Below are positions 33,833 to 41,800 of a stretch of 64,000 nt of DNA, in pieces. The stretch is taken from assembly GCA_965246845.1 (NCBI GenBank), contig CBDFFR010000012.1, positions 620,001-684,000 of the forward strand. The letters are read 5' to 3'. Positions within the stretch are counted from its first letter, which is position 1, and each line of letters begins with the position of its first letter. The position numbers and the translations under genes were made by a program. The stretch comes from JBBRMW01 sp965246845 (GTDB taxonomy: Bacteria > Chloroflexota > Anaerolineae > Aggregatilineales > UBA2796). A model generated the notes under the pieces. The model saw only the letters and a program-made list of their open reading frames with translations. It ran no database searches and was not told the DNA's origin.

Positions 33833-35405
33833 GCCGTCAGCGGGGGAGCCACCAGCCGCCAGCCGCCAGCCTTTCGCCCGTGCGGGGCGGTTGGAATTGC
33901 TGCTTGTTATCATAATCATCGTAGTCGCGATTGGGGCGCGGCTGCTGCCCGGTCCGCGCAATGTGGATGACTCGTTTATCACGTTTCGGTACAGCCGCAA
34001 CATTCTTGAGGGGAACGGCTTCGTCTATAACCCCGGTGCGCGCGTGATGGGGACCACGACGCCGCTCTTCACGCTGCTCATGTCCGGCGCGGCGGCGCTC
34101 GCGAACGGGCGCGACTTCCCGGCGTATGCAATCATCGTGAGCGCAGTCGCGGATGCAGCTAACGCGGTTTTGTTGTTCCTGCTCATGCGACGACTCACAA
34201 AAAGCCTACTTCCCGCCGCGCTGGTTGGCCTGCTTTGGGCAATCGCGCCGCAAAGTGTGACGTTCGCTGTCGGCGGTATGGAAACCAGCGTCAATATTTT
34301 CTGGATACTCGCAGCGGTATATTGCTATCTCTCGGATCGCGATTGGCTGCTTGGGCTGTGTATCGGCCTCGGCTTCCTGACGCGGATTGATGCGCTGTTA
34401 TGGATTGGTCCTCTGCTGCTGCACCAGCTCTATTTGCGCTTTCGCGCTCATGATTCAATCCCGCTTAAGACGTGGATCGGTGCGGCGGTGGTCGTGCTGC
34501 CCTGGCTGGCCTTTGCGTACCTCTACTTCGGGACGATCATCCCGCAATCCGTGACGGCAAAGACCGTGACGTACTTTCTCGCGCCGGGGACCGCTTTCGT
34601 GACACTCCTCCAGAACTTCGGGACGCCGTTCTTCGAGGAAGAGACGCTCGGCGGCGCATTCGTATTTCTGTTTTTCGTCTATGTCGTTCTGATAGTCGTT
34701 GGAATTATCTACGCCGCGCGGCGCGAGTCGCGGCTGCTGCCCTGGCTGCTCTATCCGTTCATCTATGGTGCCGCATTCAGTATCGTCAACCCGCTCGTGT
34801 TCCGCTGGTATGTCGTGCCGCCACTGCCCGCGCTTTTCTTTGCGCTTATCGCGGGCGTGTGGGCGGTCCTTTCAAGTCTCTTTGGTAGGCGAGCAAATCA
34901 GCGTGTCATTCTGCGCTTCGGTTTTGCGGCGGTCGGCCTGTTCTGGATCGTTTCATCGCTGAATGCGTGGACGCTGCACCCTGATCACGGCCTCGACCGC
35001 CCCGCGCCGAAAATGGCGTGGCACAAAGTCGAACTGTACTATAAGCAGATGGCCGATGATCTCGTTCAAAAATATGGCGTCGGACCTGCTTCGCGCATCG
35101 TCGCAGCGGATATTGGCGTCGTCGGCTATGTAACGAACGCGCATATTCTGGATACGGTCGGGCTGGTCTCACCGGAAGTCGCGAAGTATTACCCGTATGA
35201 TCGCGCGCTGGTCATCGACGGTCAGAACTACGCCGTACCGCCCGCCATCGTACGCGATGCAAAGCCGGAATTCGCGGTGTTCATGGAAGCAGCGGTGCGC
35301 AACGGCCTCGCGCGCGACCCGGATTTCACCGCGAATTATGAACAGGTGCGTTTCATCCCGACCGATTTTTACGGAACCGGGATGCTGCTCTACAAGCGTC
35401 GTTGA
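33822..35405 (+). CDS. GT-C membrane glycosyltransferase, AftB-like
   Basis: About 527 residues; ATG 33822 (GTG 33819 is the alternative) inside the end of the M23 gene. Roughly ten membrane helices. The first periplasmic loop carries DDSFITFRYSRNILEG followed by GFVYNPGARVMGTTTPL, which is the pattern of mycobacterial AftB-like arabinosyltransferases and related GT-C proteins, with the DD as likely catalytic acid. It should transfer a sugar from a polyprenyl-phosphate donor outside the membrane. The acceptor is unknown. The overlap with the M23 gene suggests a cell-envelope role. Confidence 0.8.
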   Translation: MQGKPSAGEPPAASRQPFARAGRLELLLVIIIIVVAIGARLLPGPRNVDDSFITFRYSRNILEGNGFVYNPGARVMGTTTPLFTLLMSGAAALANGRDFPAYAIIVSAVADAANAVLLFLLMRRLTKSLLPAALVGLLWAIAPQSVTFAVGGMETSVNIFWILAAVYCYLSDRDWLLGLCIGLGFLTRIDALLWIGPLLLHQLYLRFRAHDSIPLKTWIGAAVVVLPWLAFAYLYFGTIIPQSVTAKTVTYFLAPGTAFVTLLQNFGTPFFEEETLGGAFVFLFFVYVVLIVVGIIYAARRESRLLPWLLYPFIYGAAFSIVNPLVFRWYVVPPLPALFFALIAGVWAVLSSLFGRRANQRVILRFGFAAVGLFWIVSSLNAWTLHPDHGLDRPAPKMAWHKVELYYKQMADDLVQKYGVGPASRIVAADIGVVGYVTNAHILDTVGLVSPEVAKYYPYDRALVIDGQNYAVPPAIVRDAKPEFAVFMEAAVRNGLARDPDFTANYEQVRFIPTDFYGTGMLLYKRR

Positions 35406-35406
35406 A

Positions 35407-36969
35407 TTAGGGTGCTTCCTCTGCATCTTCGTAGCGTGCTTCACCGTCATCGGGCTTTTTGGGCTTCGCTAAATCTTTTGCGAAGCGCGGTTCGTTGTCG
35501 TCCGGGATCACTTCCGCGTCGATGATGTCCGCATTGGTGCGCGCGGGGTTGGTCGCAAATGGACTCGGACGCGGCGGCACGGTGAGCGCCCCGGTCGCGG
35601 GTTTCGGCGCGGGCGCGAAGGGTCGTGCTGCGGCAGGTGGGTTCGCGCTTGCCGGGTTTGAGGCCGTAGCCGGGAGCGCTGGACGGGGTGGCAGCGTGGT
35701 CGAATTGCCAGTCGGCGCGGGCTGGCTGAATGGCGATGACGGCGCAGCCGGGCGTGGCGCAGCGGCAGGCGCTGATGAAGGAGTCACCGCGGGTTTGTTC
35801 GCGCCGAATGCAGGAGCGGGCGCAGTGGTTGGTGACAGTACCGGACGCGGTTCGGCAGGTTTGGGTTGTTCGATAGGTTTGGGGAGTGCGGGCGGTGAAG
35901 CTGTCGGTGGCGGCAAGGCGGGTCTCGCGGCGGGCGGCTGGATGGCAGGTTGCCGCTCAGGTTCCGGCAGCACAGGACGGGAGGCGGGCGGCGTAGCTGG
36001 CAGTGCCGGACGCGGCGCGGGTTTGGGCTGCGTCGAGGCAATGCCGCGCACAGCGTCGATGGTCGGCAGCGGGACCAGATATTGATTGATCGAGGTCAGG
36101 CGCGGACCTGTACTGCGCGCGGTGCGGGTTGCCAGCGCTTTCGCAGCGGCGGTCTTATACGGCGCTTGCCGCTGTGTCGCGCGTTCAACCAGCGCTTCCA
36201 GCGCGACGATCACCAGCAGAAACACGAAATCGACAAATAGCACGCTTACGAAAAGCGTAGAAAGCTGGATGAGCGCGGAAGGAATCGGACCGAGCAGCCA
36301 TCCTTCCACACTGCGCGCGAAGCCAATAATCGCCAGCATCAGCATGAAGACCGCCGCCACCGCACCAAGGATGAGCATCCCGCGCCGGGCGAAGCGACGC
36401 GGCATCATCGTGTTGCTGATCGTGAACAGCACATAAAACCACAACCAGAAATCCGGCCTTCCAAGCGCCTTGCCCAACGCGCCGCTGATCGTCGCGACAT
36501 CTCCGCTCGGAAAGGTCTTGAGGATCGAGGGAAAATCGACGATGTTGTTGCAGATGAAGAGGATGACAGCCAACCCCGCAAGCGTCGGCGTGATCTCCAC
36601 GATAGCGCGCGTAAACAGTGTCTTGAGCCGCGCAGCGGGTCCGGGCGGTCCCAGCTTCGGGTCGCGCTTGGGATATTCGACCGTCACAAACTTTGGATCA
36701 ATTTCGCCGTTCTTGTCGGCTTCCGGCCAGCGCATCGAGCGCACCGTCTTAAAGTTCAATACGCCTGCTGTCAGCCATTCTACGACTTCGTGCAGCGCCA
36801 CGCCCGGCAGCAAGACAAGCGTGTACAGCACCGCACCCGCGTCGTTGTGCGCGGCGACCATCCAGCCGACGCCGAAGATCCGCCGCTGGAGCGCTTTTTG
36901 CGTGCGCAGCAGCAGGAACAGAATCAGCGCGGCCAGCAGCCATGGCGCGAAGGCGTCTACGGGCGTCAT
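35407..36969 (-). CDS. Polytopic membrane protein with long Pro/Ala-rich tail (520 aa)
   Basis: Residues 1-265 contain about six membrane segments; residues 300-490 are a Pro/Ala/Ser-rich low-complexity tail, and the end is acidic (ARYEDAEEAP). A LPGVALHEVVEWLTAG stretch near residue 55 resembles the LPGxxLHExxH zinc motif of membrane metalloproteases, but the second His is Glu. It starts two bases after tpiA and is probably co-transcribed. Long Pro/Ala tails in membrane proteins are common in this group. Function unknown. Confidence 0.7.
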   Translation of the reverse strand: MTPVDAFAPWLLAALILFLLLRTQKALQRRIFGVGWMVAAHNDAGAVLYTLVLLPGVALHEVVEWLTAGVLNFKTVRSMRWPEADKNGEIDPKFVTVEYPKRDPKLGPPGPAARLKTLFTRAIVEITPTLAGLAVILFICNNIVDFPSILKTFPSGDVATISGALGKALGRPDFWLWFYVLFTISNTMMPRRFARRGMLILGAVAAVFMLMLAIIGFARSVEGWLLGPIPSALIQLSTLFVSVLFVDFVFLLVIVALEALVERATQRQAPYKTAAAKALATRTARSTGPRLTSINQYLVPLPTIDAVRGIASTQPKPAPRPALPATPPASRPVLPEPERQPAIQPPAARPALPPPTASPPALPKPIEQPKPAEPRPVLSPTTAPAPAFGANKPAVTPSSAPAAAPRPAAPSSPFSQPAPTGNSTTLPPRPALPATASNPASANPPAAARPFAPAPKPATGALTVPPRPSPFATNPARTNADIIDAEVIPDDNEPRFAKDLAKPKKPDDGEARYEDAEEAP

Positions 36970-36971
36970 GA

Positions 36972-37751
36972 TCAGACCGTGTGCTTCGCCTTGATCGCGA
37001 GCCGGATCAGCGACACGAAATCGTCCACCTTGAGCGACGCGCCGCCAATCAGTGCGCCGTCGATTTCCGGCTGGCTCATGTAGGCTTCCATGTTGTCGGG
37101 CTTCACGGAGCCGCCGTATTGAATGCGAACCTGGGCAGCAGCGTCTTCCCCAAGCAGGGAGCCGATATGCGCGCGAATGCTGCCGATCATCGCGTTCGCG
37201 TCTTCGGGTTTGCAGGCAACACCCGTGCCAATGCTCCAGATCGGTTCATAGGCGATAGTGACGGTCGCGGCAGAAATCGGCATGACGCCTTCCAACGCGG
37301 CGGCGACCTGCCCGTTGACGATGCTCTGTGCTGCGCCCGCGTTGCGCTGCTCAAGCGATTCGCCAACCGCGATAATCGGGCGCACCTCTGCGGCCAGCAC
37401 CAGCTTTACCTTCGCGTTGATCTGTGCGTCCGTCTCGCCGAGGTGCTTGCGAACCTCGCTGTGGCCGAGCAGGACGTAGCTCACGAGGTCGCGCATCATC
37501 TGGAAAGCGAGCTGTCCGGTATATGCGCCTTCGTGCTGGTCGTGGATATTCTGCGCGCCCACCTTGATCGGACCGCTCTTGAAATGTTCGTTCAAGACAT
37601 GCAGGTCAATTGCGGGCGGGCAGATCAGGACGTCGATCTGTTCCGCGTCCTTTACGAGGTCAGGGACGGCGAGCAGCGCCTCGCAATATTCGGCGGCTTG
37701 CTGCGGCGTTTTGTACATTTTCCAGTTTCCGGCGACGATGGGTTTGCGCAT
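36972..37751 (-). CDS. tpiA: Triosephosphate isomerase
   Basis: The 259-residue glycolytic enzyme interconverting glyceraldehyde 3-phosphate and dihydroxyacetone phosphate. GNWKMYKT puts the catalytic Lys at residue 11; LLGHSEVRKHLGE carries the electrophilic His near 97; AYEPIWSIGTG carries the catalytic Glu near 170; the phosphate loop is QYGGSVKPDN and GALIGGASL. GAGGA lies before the start ATG 37751 (GTGAGGATACGCT). A minus-strand TACAAT lies about 35 bases upstream. Cytoplasmic, complete. Confidence 0.96.
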   Translation of the reverse strand: MRKPIVAGNWKMYKTPQQAAEYCEALLAVPDLVKDAEQIDVLICPPAIDLHVLNEHFKSGPIKVGAQNIHDQHEGAYTGQLAFQMMRDLVSYVLLGHSEVRKHLGETDAQINAKVKLVLAAEVRPIIAVGESLEQRNAGAAQSIVNGQVAAALEGVMPISAATVTIAYEPIWSIGTGVACKPEDANAMIGSIRAHIGSLLGEDAAAQVRIQYGGSVKPDNMEAYMSQPEIDGALIGGASLKVDDFVSLIRLAIKAKHTV

Positions 37752-37869
37752 AGCGTATCCTCACGGAGCAGATGATGATCACAATTGTATCGCACCCGGC
37801 GCGCATGATCCTGTGAAGCTGCTGTATATTGCGCAGCAGTAGTTTGTAACTTTTACGATTTTTTGTGTT

Positions 37870-37875
37870 TATAAT
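37870..37875 (+). promoter_or_regulatory. -10 element before the His-rich membrane protein gene
   Basis: TATAAT in a strongly AT-rich stretch about 45 bases before ATG 37921. No good -35 at standard spacing (TAACTT is the best, at 17 bases). Confidence 0.45.
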
Positions 37876-37920
37876 AAAGAGATTATAGTAATGACGCCGC
37901 GTGCGTAAGCAGGAGTATCA

Positions 37921-39096
37921 ATGGGTGTAACGACGCTGGGGAACACTGCCCTTCCACAAGTCGAAGAGCATATTCAGCCGGAAGGACTCTGGCTTCGTAA
38001 TCGCAATTGGGACACGATCTTCATGACCCTGAGCGTGCTGATCGTCCCGATGCCCTACCTGCTCTATCTGGCGGGGCTGGCGCTGCTTGGCGACCCGAAT
38101 GGGGCGAACACTAATACAGAGTTCGCAGTCCGCAACCTGATCAATGTGGTGATCGCGCTGTTCGTCGGTGGACCGCATATGTACGCAACATTCATGCGTA
38201 CCGCGCTCGATGAACAATTCGTCAAGCGCTACCCGATGCTAATCCGCTCATCGATCATTATTCCGATTGTGGTGGTCTCTCTCGCGTTCCTCAACCTCAA
38301 CCTGCTTTTGACCGTATTCTTTTTCTGGGCGGGAATCCATGTCCTGCATCAGGTCACGTACATTGTCGAACTCTACAATCACCGCAAAAAGAGCGCAATT
38401 TCGCCCATAGCACGGGCGATTGATTACGCGCTGGTGCTGACCTGCCTGTTTCCGCTGGCGGCATTCAAAATCAGCCAGAACGATTTCGCGATTGGATCGA
38501 ACGACCTGACGAAGGTGATCCCGGATTTCTTCAAAGCGGATTGGCTATGGTGGTCTGTGTCAGCAGTCTTCGCGATTGCGGTCATTGCGTTTGTCATCAA
38601 GACAGTCATGGAAATTCGCGGCGGCTATGTCCACTGGCCGAAGACGATCTTCATCGTCATCACTGTTTCAGTTGCGTTCACGATGCCGGGCTTGAAGAAC
38701 CTCGATACGGCATTTCAGGGTTTGAACACCTGGCATTCGTTCCAATATCTGCTGCTCACGATCTACATCATGCGGTTGCGCCACCAGACGGGCGACCTCG
38801 CCAAATCCAACAAGCAGCTCGATAGCTTTGCGCGCAGCCGGAATGCGTGGAAGCTGTATGCGTTCTCGTTGGGGATGGTCCTCGGTTCGCTCATTCTGGG
38901 CGTCGTGGTATATATCACCGTCGGCATCGTCGATCCGGGGCGTCCGGCGGGGATGCGCTTCGATACCGCATATTACACCGCGATCTTGTGCTTCCTCTGG
39001 ATACACTACTATCACGATCACTTTCTCTTTACAGATTGGGAAGCAGTCGAGCGCTCATCCGGGAGTGGTGTGCCTGTCGGTCTACGCCAGAACTAG
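37921..39096 (+). CDS. His-rich polytopic membrane protein (391 aa)
   Basis: ATG 37921 has AGGAG seven bases upstream. About nine membrane segments. Histidines are concentrated near membrane borders in clusters: GGPHMYATFMRT (about 83), FWAGIHVLHQVTYIVELYNHRK (about 140, key residues H-x3-H), NTWHSFQYLLL (about 275) and WIHYYHDHFLF (about 368). The spacing recalls membrane-bound di-metal oxidases or haem proteins, but it does not match the fatty-acid desaturase motifs exactly. Monocistronic and ended by a terminator. No named family is recognised. Confidence 0.75.
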   Translation: MGVTTLGNTALPQVEEHIQPEGLWLRNRNWDTIFMTLSVLIVPMPYLLYLAGLALLGDPNGANTNTEFAVRNLINVVIALFVGGPHMYATFMRTALDEQFVKRYPMLIRSSIIIPIVVVSLAFLNLNLLLTVFFFWAGIHVLHQVTYIVELYNHRKKSAISPIARAIDYALVLTCLFPLAAFKISQNDFAIGSNDLTKVIPDFFKADWLWWSVSAVFAIAVIAFVIKTVMEIRGGYVHWPKTIFIVITVSVAFTMPGLKNLDTAFQGLNTWHSFQYLLLTIYIMRLRHQTGDLAKSNKQLDSFARSRNAWKLYAFSLGMVLGSLILGVVVYITVGIVDPGRPAGMRFDTAYYTAILCFLWIHYYHDHFLFTDWEAVERSSGSGVPVGLRQN

Positions 39097-39123
39097 CCAC
39101 CTTTCCTACATCCGTATGCGTCA

Positions 39124-39155
39124 AGGCTCCTGAAAAGGAGCCTATTTTTTTTCTT
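39124..39155 (+). terminator. Rho-independent terminator
   Basis: Stem AGGCTCC (39124-39130) and GGAGCCT (39137-39143) with a 6-base loop, then a run of eight T. It ends the transcript of the His-rich membrane protein gene. Confidence 0.88.
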
Positions 39156-39181
39156 ATTACAAAATCTGTGCTTACCAATAG

Positions 39182-39211
39182 TTGCATGTCACCAGAATAT
39201 CACCGTATATT
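39182..39211 (+). promoter_or_regulatory. Promoter of the Met-rich CHRD protein
   Basis: TTGCAT (39182-39187), an 18-base spacer and TATATT (39206-39211), located after the terminator and 37 bases before ATG 39249. Confidence 0.6.
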
Positions 39212-39248
39212 GGAGTGGTTGGTTTTGTCAACTGTGGAAGGGATTCAC

Positions 39249-40022
39249 ATGAACAGGCTCGCAAAGTTTTACAGTGTTGCCGCGCTCGTTGCTATTGCTG
39301 CATTTTTGTTCGCATCCGGGGGGACTTCGCGTAGTGCTGTTGCCCAAACCAAAGCTGCAACCAGCAGCATGATGATGGGAACGATGGCGATGTCCGGCAC
39401 GATGATGGGAACCATGTCGGGTATGATGGCCGGGTGTACCGTTGCCAGCCTGTACCCGAACTTCAAGCCGGGTACGGCTGCGATGTCCGGCACGATGATG
39501 GCGATGCCTGCGACAATGGCGATGATGGGAACGATGGCAATGTCCGGCACCATGTCGATGATGGCAACAATGTCTGGCACGATGTCCTCGATGATGAATG
39601 GTGGCTGCTTCGTTGCGCAGCTCTCCGGCAAGAACGAAGTTCCGGGACCGGGTGATACCGATGGCGCGGGTTGGGCAGCGATCTCGATCAGCGGCCAGCA
39701 GGTTTGCTTCGATGTTGCCGTGAACGGCATTACGCTGCCGGCTGCGGCGGCGCACATCCACAAGGGCGCGGCAGCCGTCGCGGGTCCGGTCGTCATCGAT
39801 GCCAAGATGCCCCCCGGCGCGAATGGCACGAGCCAGAGCTGCGTCATTGCGGATGCGGCGCTCATCGCCGACATCGTAGCGAACCCGTCCGGCTACTACT
39901 ACAACGTCCACACCAGTGACTTCCCGAACGGCGCGATGCGTGGTCAGCTCTCGAAGAGCGGCATGATGATGATGGGGACGATGGCTCCCGGTATGATGGC
40001 GACGATGGCCGCGACCAAGTAA
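39249..40022 (+). CDS. Secreted CHRD-domain protein with Met-rich repeats
   Basis: 257 residues from ATG 39249; the frame extends upstream through the terminator and promoter and that part is rejected. A signal peptide (1-32) is followed by a Met/Thr/Gly/Ser-only low-complexity region (about 38-118) built of repeats such as GTMAMSGTMM and MSGTMM, interrupted by one Cys-containing stretch. Then a CHRD domain: SGKNEVPGPGDTDGAGWA, VNGITLPAAAAHIHKGA, YYYNVHTSDFPNGAMRGQL. A further Met-rich tail ends the chain. Exported. Met clusters often bind Cu(I), and the CHRD domain is of unknown bacterial function. Confidence 0.85.
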   Translation: MNRLAKFYSVAALVAIAAFLFASGGTSRSAVAQTKAATSSMMMGTMAMSGTMMGTMSGMMAGCTVASLYPNFKPGTAAMSGTMMAMPATMAMMGTMAMSGTMSMMATMSGTMSSMMNGGCFVAQLSGKNEVPGPGDTDGAGWAAISISGQQVCFDVAVNGITLPAAAAHIHKGAAAVAGPVVIDAKMPPGANGTSQSCVIADAALIADIVANPSGYYYNVHTSDFPNGAMRGQLSKSGMMMMGTMAPGMMATMAATK

Positions 40023-40068
40023 TCTTTCCGAATCCTGGTTCAGGCGGCGCATCGCCGTCCGACTCGAT

Positions 40069-40101
40069 GGCTCCTTCTGTAACGGAAGGAGCCTTCTTTT
40101 T
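40069..40101 (+). terminator. Rho-independent terminator after the CHRD gene
   Basis: A 9-bp stem, GGCTCCTTC (40069-40077) and GAAGGAGCC (40085-40093), a 7-base loop, then TTCTTTTT. Confidence 0.88.
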
Positions 40102-40177
40102 GCGTTATAGAAATACGCATCAAAAATTTAATTCAGTGGGCAGATATATCGGTTCACTTCTACCAAATCTGCAACGT

Positions 40178-40210
40178 GTAGGGGTGAATCTTTGCAATCG
40201 CCCTGCCCCT
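40178..40210. repeat. GTAGGGG-type repeat, copy 3 (imperfect)
   Basis: Starts GTAGGGG at 40178. The pairing GGGTGA/TCGCCC (40182-40187 and 40198-40203, one G-T pair) is weak. Similar in opening to the repeats at 9375 and 27398, so probably a diverged copy. Confidence 0.35.
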
Positions 40211-40297
40211 GCCTGACCCGTCTTGTCCACACCCGAAAAGCGTTACTGCGTTACACTTGAAGCAGCGCTTCTCTCGCACGTAAAAGGGTCGCAATCG

Positions 40298-41773
40298 ATG
40301 AATGTCCTGTTCGCCTCGGCAGAGATGGTCCCCTTCGCAAAGGCTGGCGGCCTCGGAGACGTGATCGGCAGCCTGCCAAAGGCACTGCGTAAAATCGGCA
40401 TGGATGCGCGCGTGATCATGCCGATGTATGGCTTCATCAACCGCGAGGCTTTTAGTATCGCGCCGCTCTTCGATTTTCGCATTTCGAAACGTGACGGTAT
40501 GGCCGATGTTTACATCAGCACCACCGAAGCGGATGGCGTCCCGGTCTACTTCGTGACGAGCTGGCCGTTCTTCGGCGAGGGCGGCCACCTCTACACCGAT
40601 ACCCAATGGGACGAGCAACGCTTTACGTTTTTCTGTCAGGCGATCCTCGCGACGGCGTGGCAGCTCCGCATGGGCGCTGACCCGCGCGGCGCATGGTTCC
40701 CGGACGTGCTGCACGCCAACGACTGGCATACCGCGCTCGCACCGTTCCTCGTAGCAGTCAGCCGCGACAGCCCGGATTGGTCTACAATGGGGACGGTCCT
40801 CAGCATCCACAACATGGCCTATCAGGGCTATGATGCTGCGCGCCCGCTCGATGCGGCGGATATCCCCCCTCGCACGCAGCCGGACCTCATCTATCAGGAC
40901 AAAAGCGACAACCTGATGGGGATCGGGATCGCCTACAGCGACATCGTGAGTACGGTCAGCCCGCGCTACATGCGCGAAATGCTCACGCCGCGCTATGGCG
41001 AGGGCTTGCAAGACTTGCTCGCAACCCGCGCAAACACGGGCGATGTGTGGGGCATCCTGAACGGGATCGATATGGAGCGTTGGGACCCCGCGACAGATAA
41101 ATGGCTGGTTCGTAATTACGACGCAAAGACGTTTCTGGAAGGGCGTGCCGTCAACAAGGCCGAATTGCAAACGCACGCCGGCTTGCAGCAGCGCCCGGAA
41201 GTCCCGCTGATCGGCATCGTTTCGCGCCTGACTGACCAGAAGGGGATCGACCTCGCGATCCCCGCACTGCGCCAGTTGATGCGCGATACCGAATGCCAGT
41301 TCGTGCTGTTGGGGACGGGCGAGTATGCGCTGGAAAAGGCACTCTACGACCTCAGCTCGGAGTTCTGGTGGAAAGCCAAAGCCTATCTGCAATACGACGC
41401 GCTCCTAAGCCAACGTATCTACGCGAGCGCCGATTTGTTCCTGATGCCGAGCCGCTATGAGCCGTGCGGCACATCGCAAATGCTGGCGCTACGCTATGGC
41501 TCGCTTCCAGTGGTACGCGAAACGGGCGGCCTCGCGGATACCGTGCAGAACTATGACGGCGGCAGCGGTGAGCAGGGGACCGGGTTCGTCTTTCAGGCAG
41601 AGACGACGGGCGCGGTGCTGGATACGCTGCGCTGGGCAATCGACACGTTCTACAGCCGTCCGCACGCCTTCCGCCGGATGCAGCGGCGCGGGATGGCCGT
41701 CGATTTTAGCTGGGCAAGCAGCGCGCAGCAGTACGTCGCGATGTATGAGCGAGCGCGCGGTCGACATGGTTGA
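40298..41773 (+). CDS. glgA: Glycogen synthase (ADP-glucose type, GT5)
   Basis: 491 residues from ATG 40298; the first 25 codons of the longer frame are dropped because the family begins MNVLFASAEMVPFAKAGGLGDV, where the Lys of KAGGLGD contacts ADP-glucose. Other hallmarks are DVLHANDWHTAL, SPRYMREMLT, GILNGIDMERWDPATD and PSRYEPCGTSQMLALRYGSLPVVRETGGLADTV (separate motifs RYEPCG and RETGGLADT). It extends alpha-1,4-glucan from ADP-glucose. The length fits. No other glycogen gene is adjacent. Confidence 0.95.
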   Translation: MNVLFASAEMVPFAKAGGLGDVIGSLPKALRKIGMDARVIMPMYGFINREAFSIAPLFDFRISKRDGMADVYISTTEADGVPVYFVTSWPFFGEGGHLYTDTQWDEQRFTFFCQAILATAWQLRMGADPRGAWFPDVLHANDWHTALAPFLVAVSRDSPDWSTMGTVLSIHNMAYQGYDAARPLDAADIPPRTQPDLIYQDKSDNLMGIGIAYSDIVSTVSPRYMREMLTPRYGEGLQDLLATRANTGDVWGILNGIDMERWDPATDKWLVRNYDAKTFLEGRAVNKAELQTHAGLQQRPEVPLIGIVSRLTDQKGIDLAIPALRQLMRDTECQFVLLGTGEYALEKALYDLSSEFWWKAKAYLQYDALLSQRIYASADLFLMPSRYEPCGTSQMLALRYGSLPVVRETGGLADTVQNYDGGSGEQGTGFVFQAETTGAVLDTLRWAIDTFYSRPHAFRRMQRRGMAVDFSWASSAQQYVAMYERARGRHG

Positions 41774-41800
41774 TTGCCGCCCGTGTCATCCCTTCTTAGT

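Noticed and set aside
33840..33890. Short GCC-AGC tandem-like stretch as a possible repeat array
   Set aside because: Only two or three imperfect units, within the coding start of the glycosyltransferase gene. No CRISPR-like regularity was seen anywhere in the window.
35459..36085. Gly/Ala-rich plus-strand frame opposite the Pro/Ala tail
   Set aside because: Complement of Pro codons; the minus-strand membrane protein is real.
38847..39248. 134-codon upstream extension of the CHRD protein
   Set aside because: It runs through the end of the His-rich protein gene, a terminator and a promoter; a signal peptide begins at 39249.
39228..40052. His-rich minus-strand frame opposite the Met-rich gene
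   Set aside because: Its His runs are simply the complement of ATG-rich codons (Met = ATG, reverse CAT = His). It has no start context.
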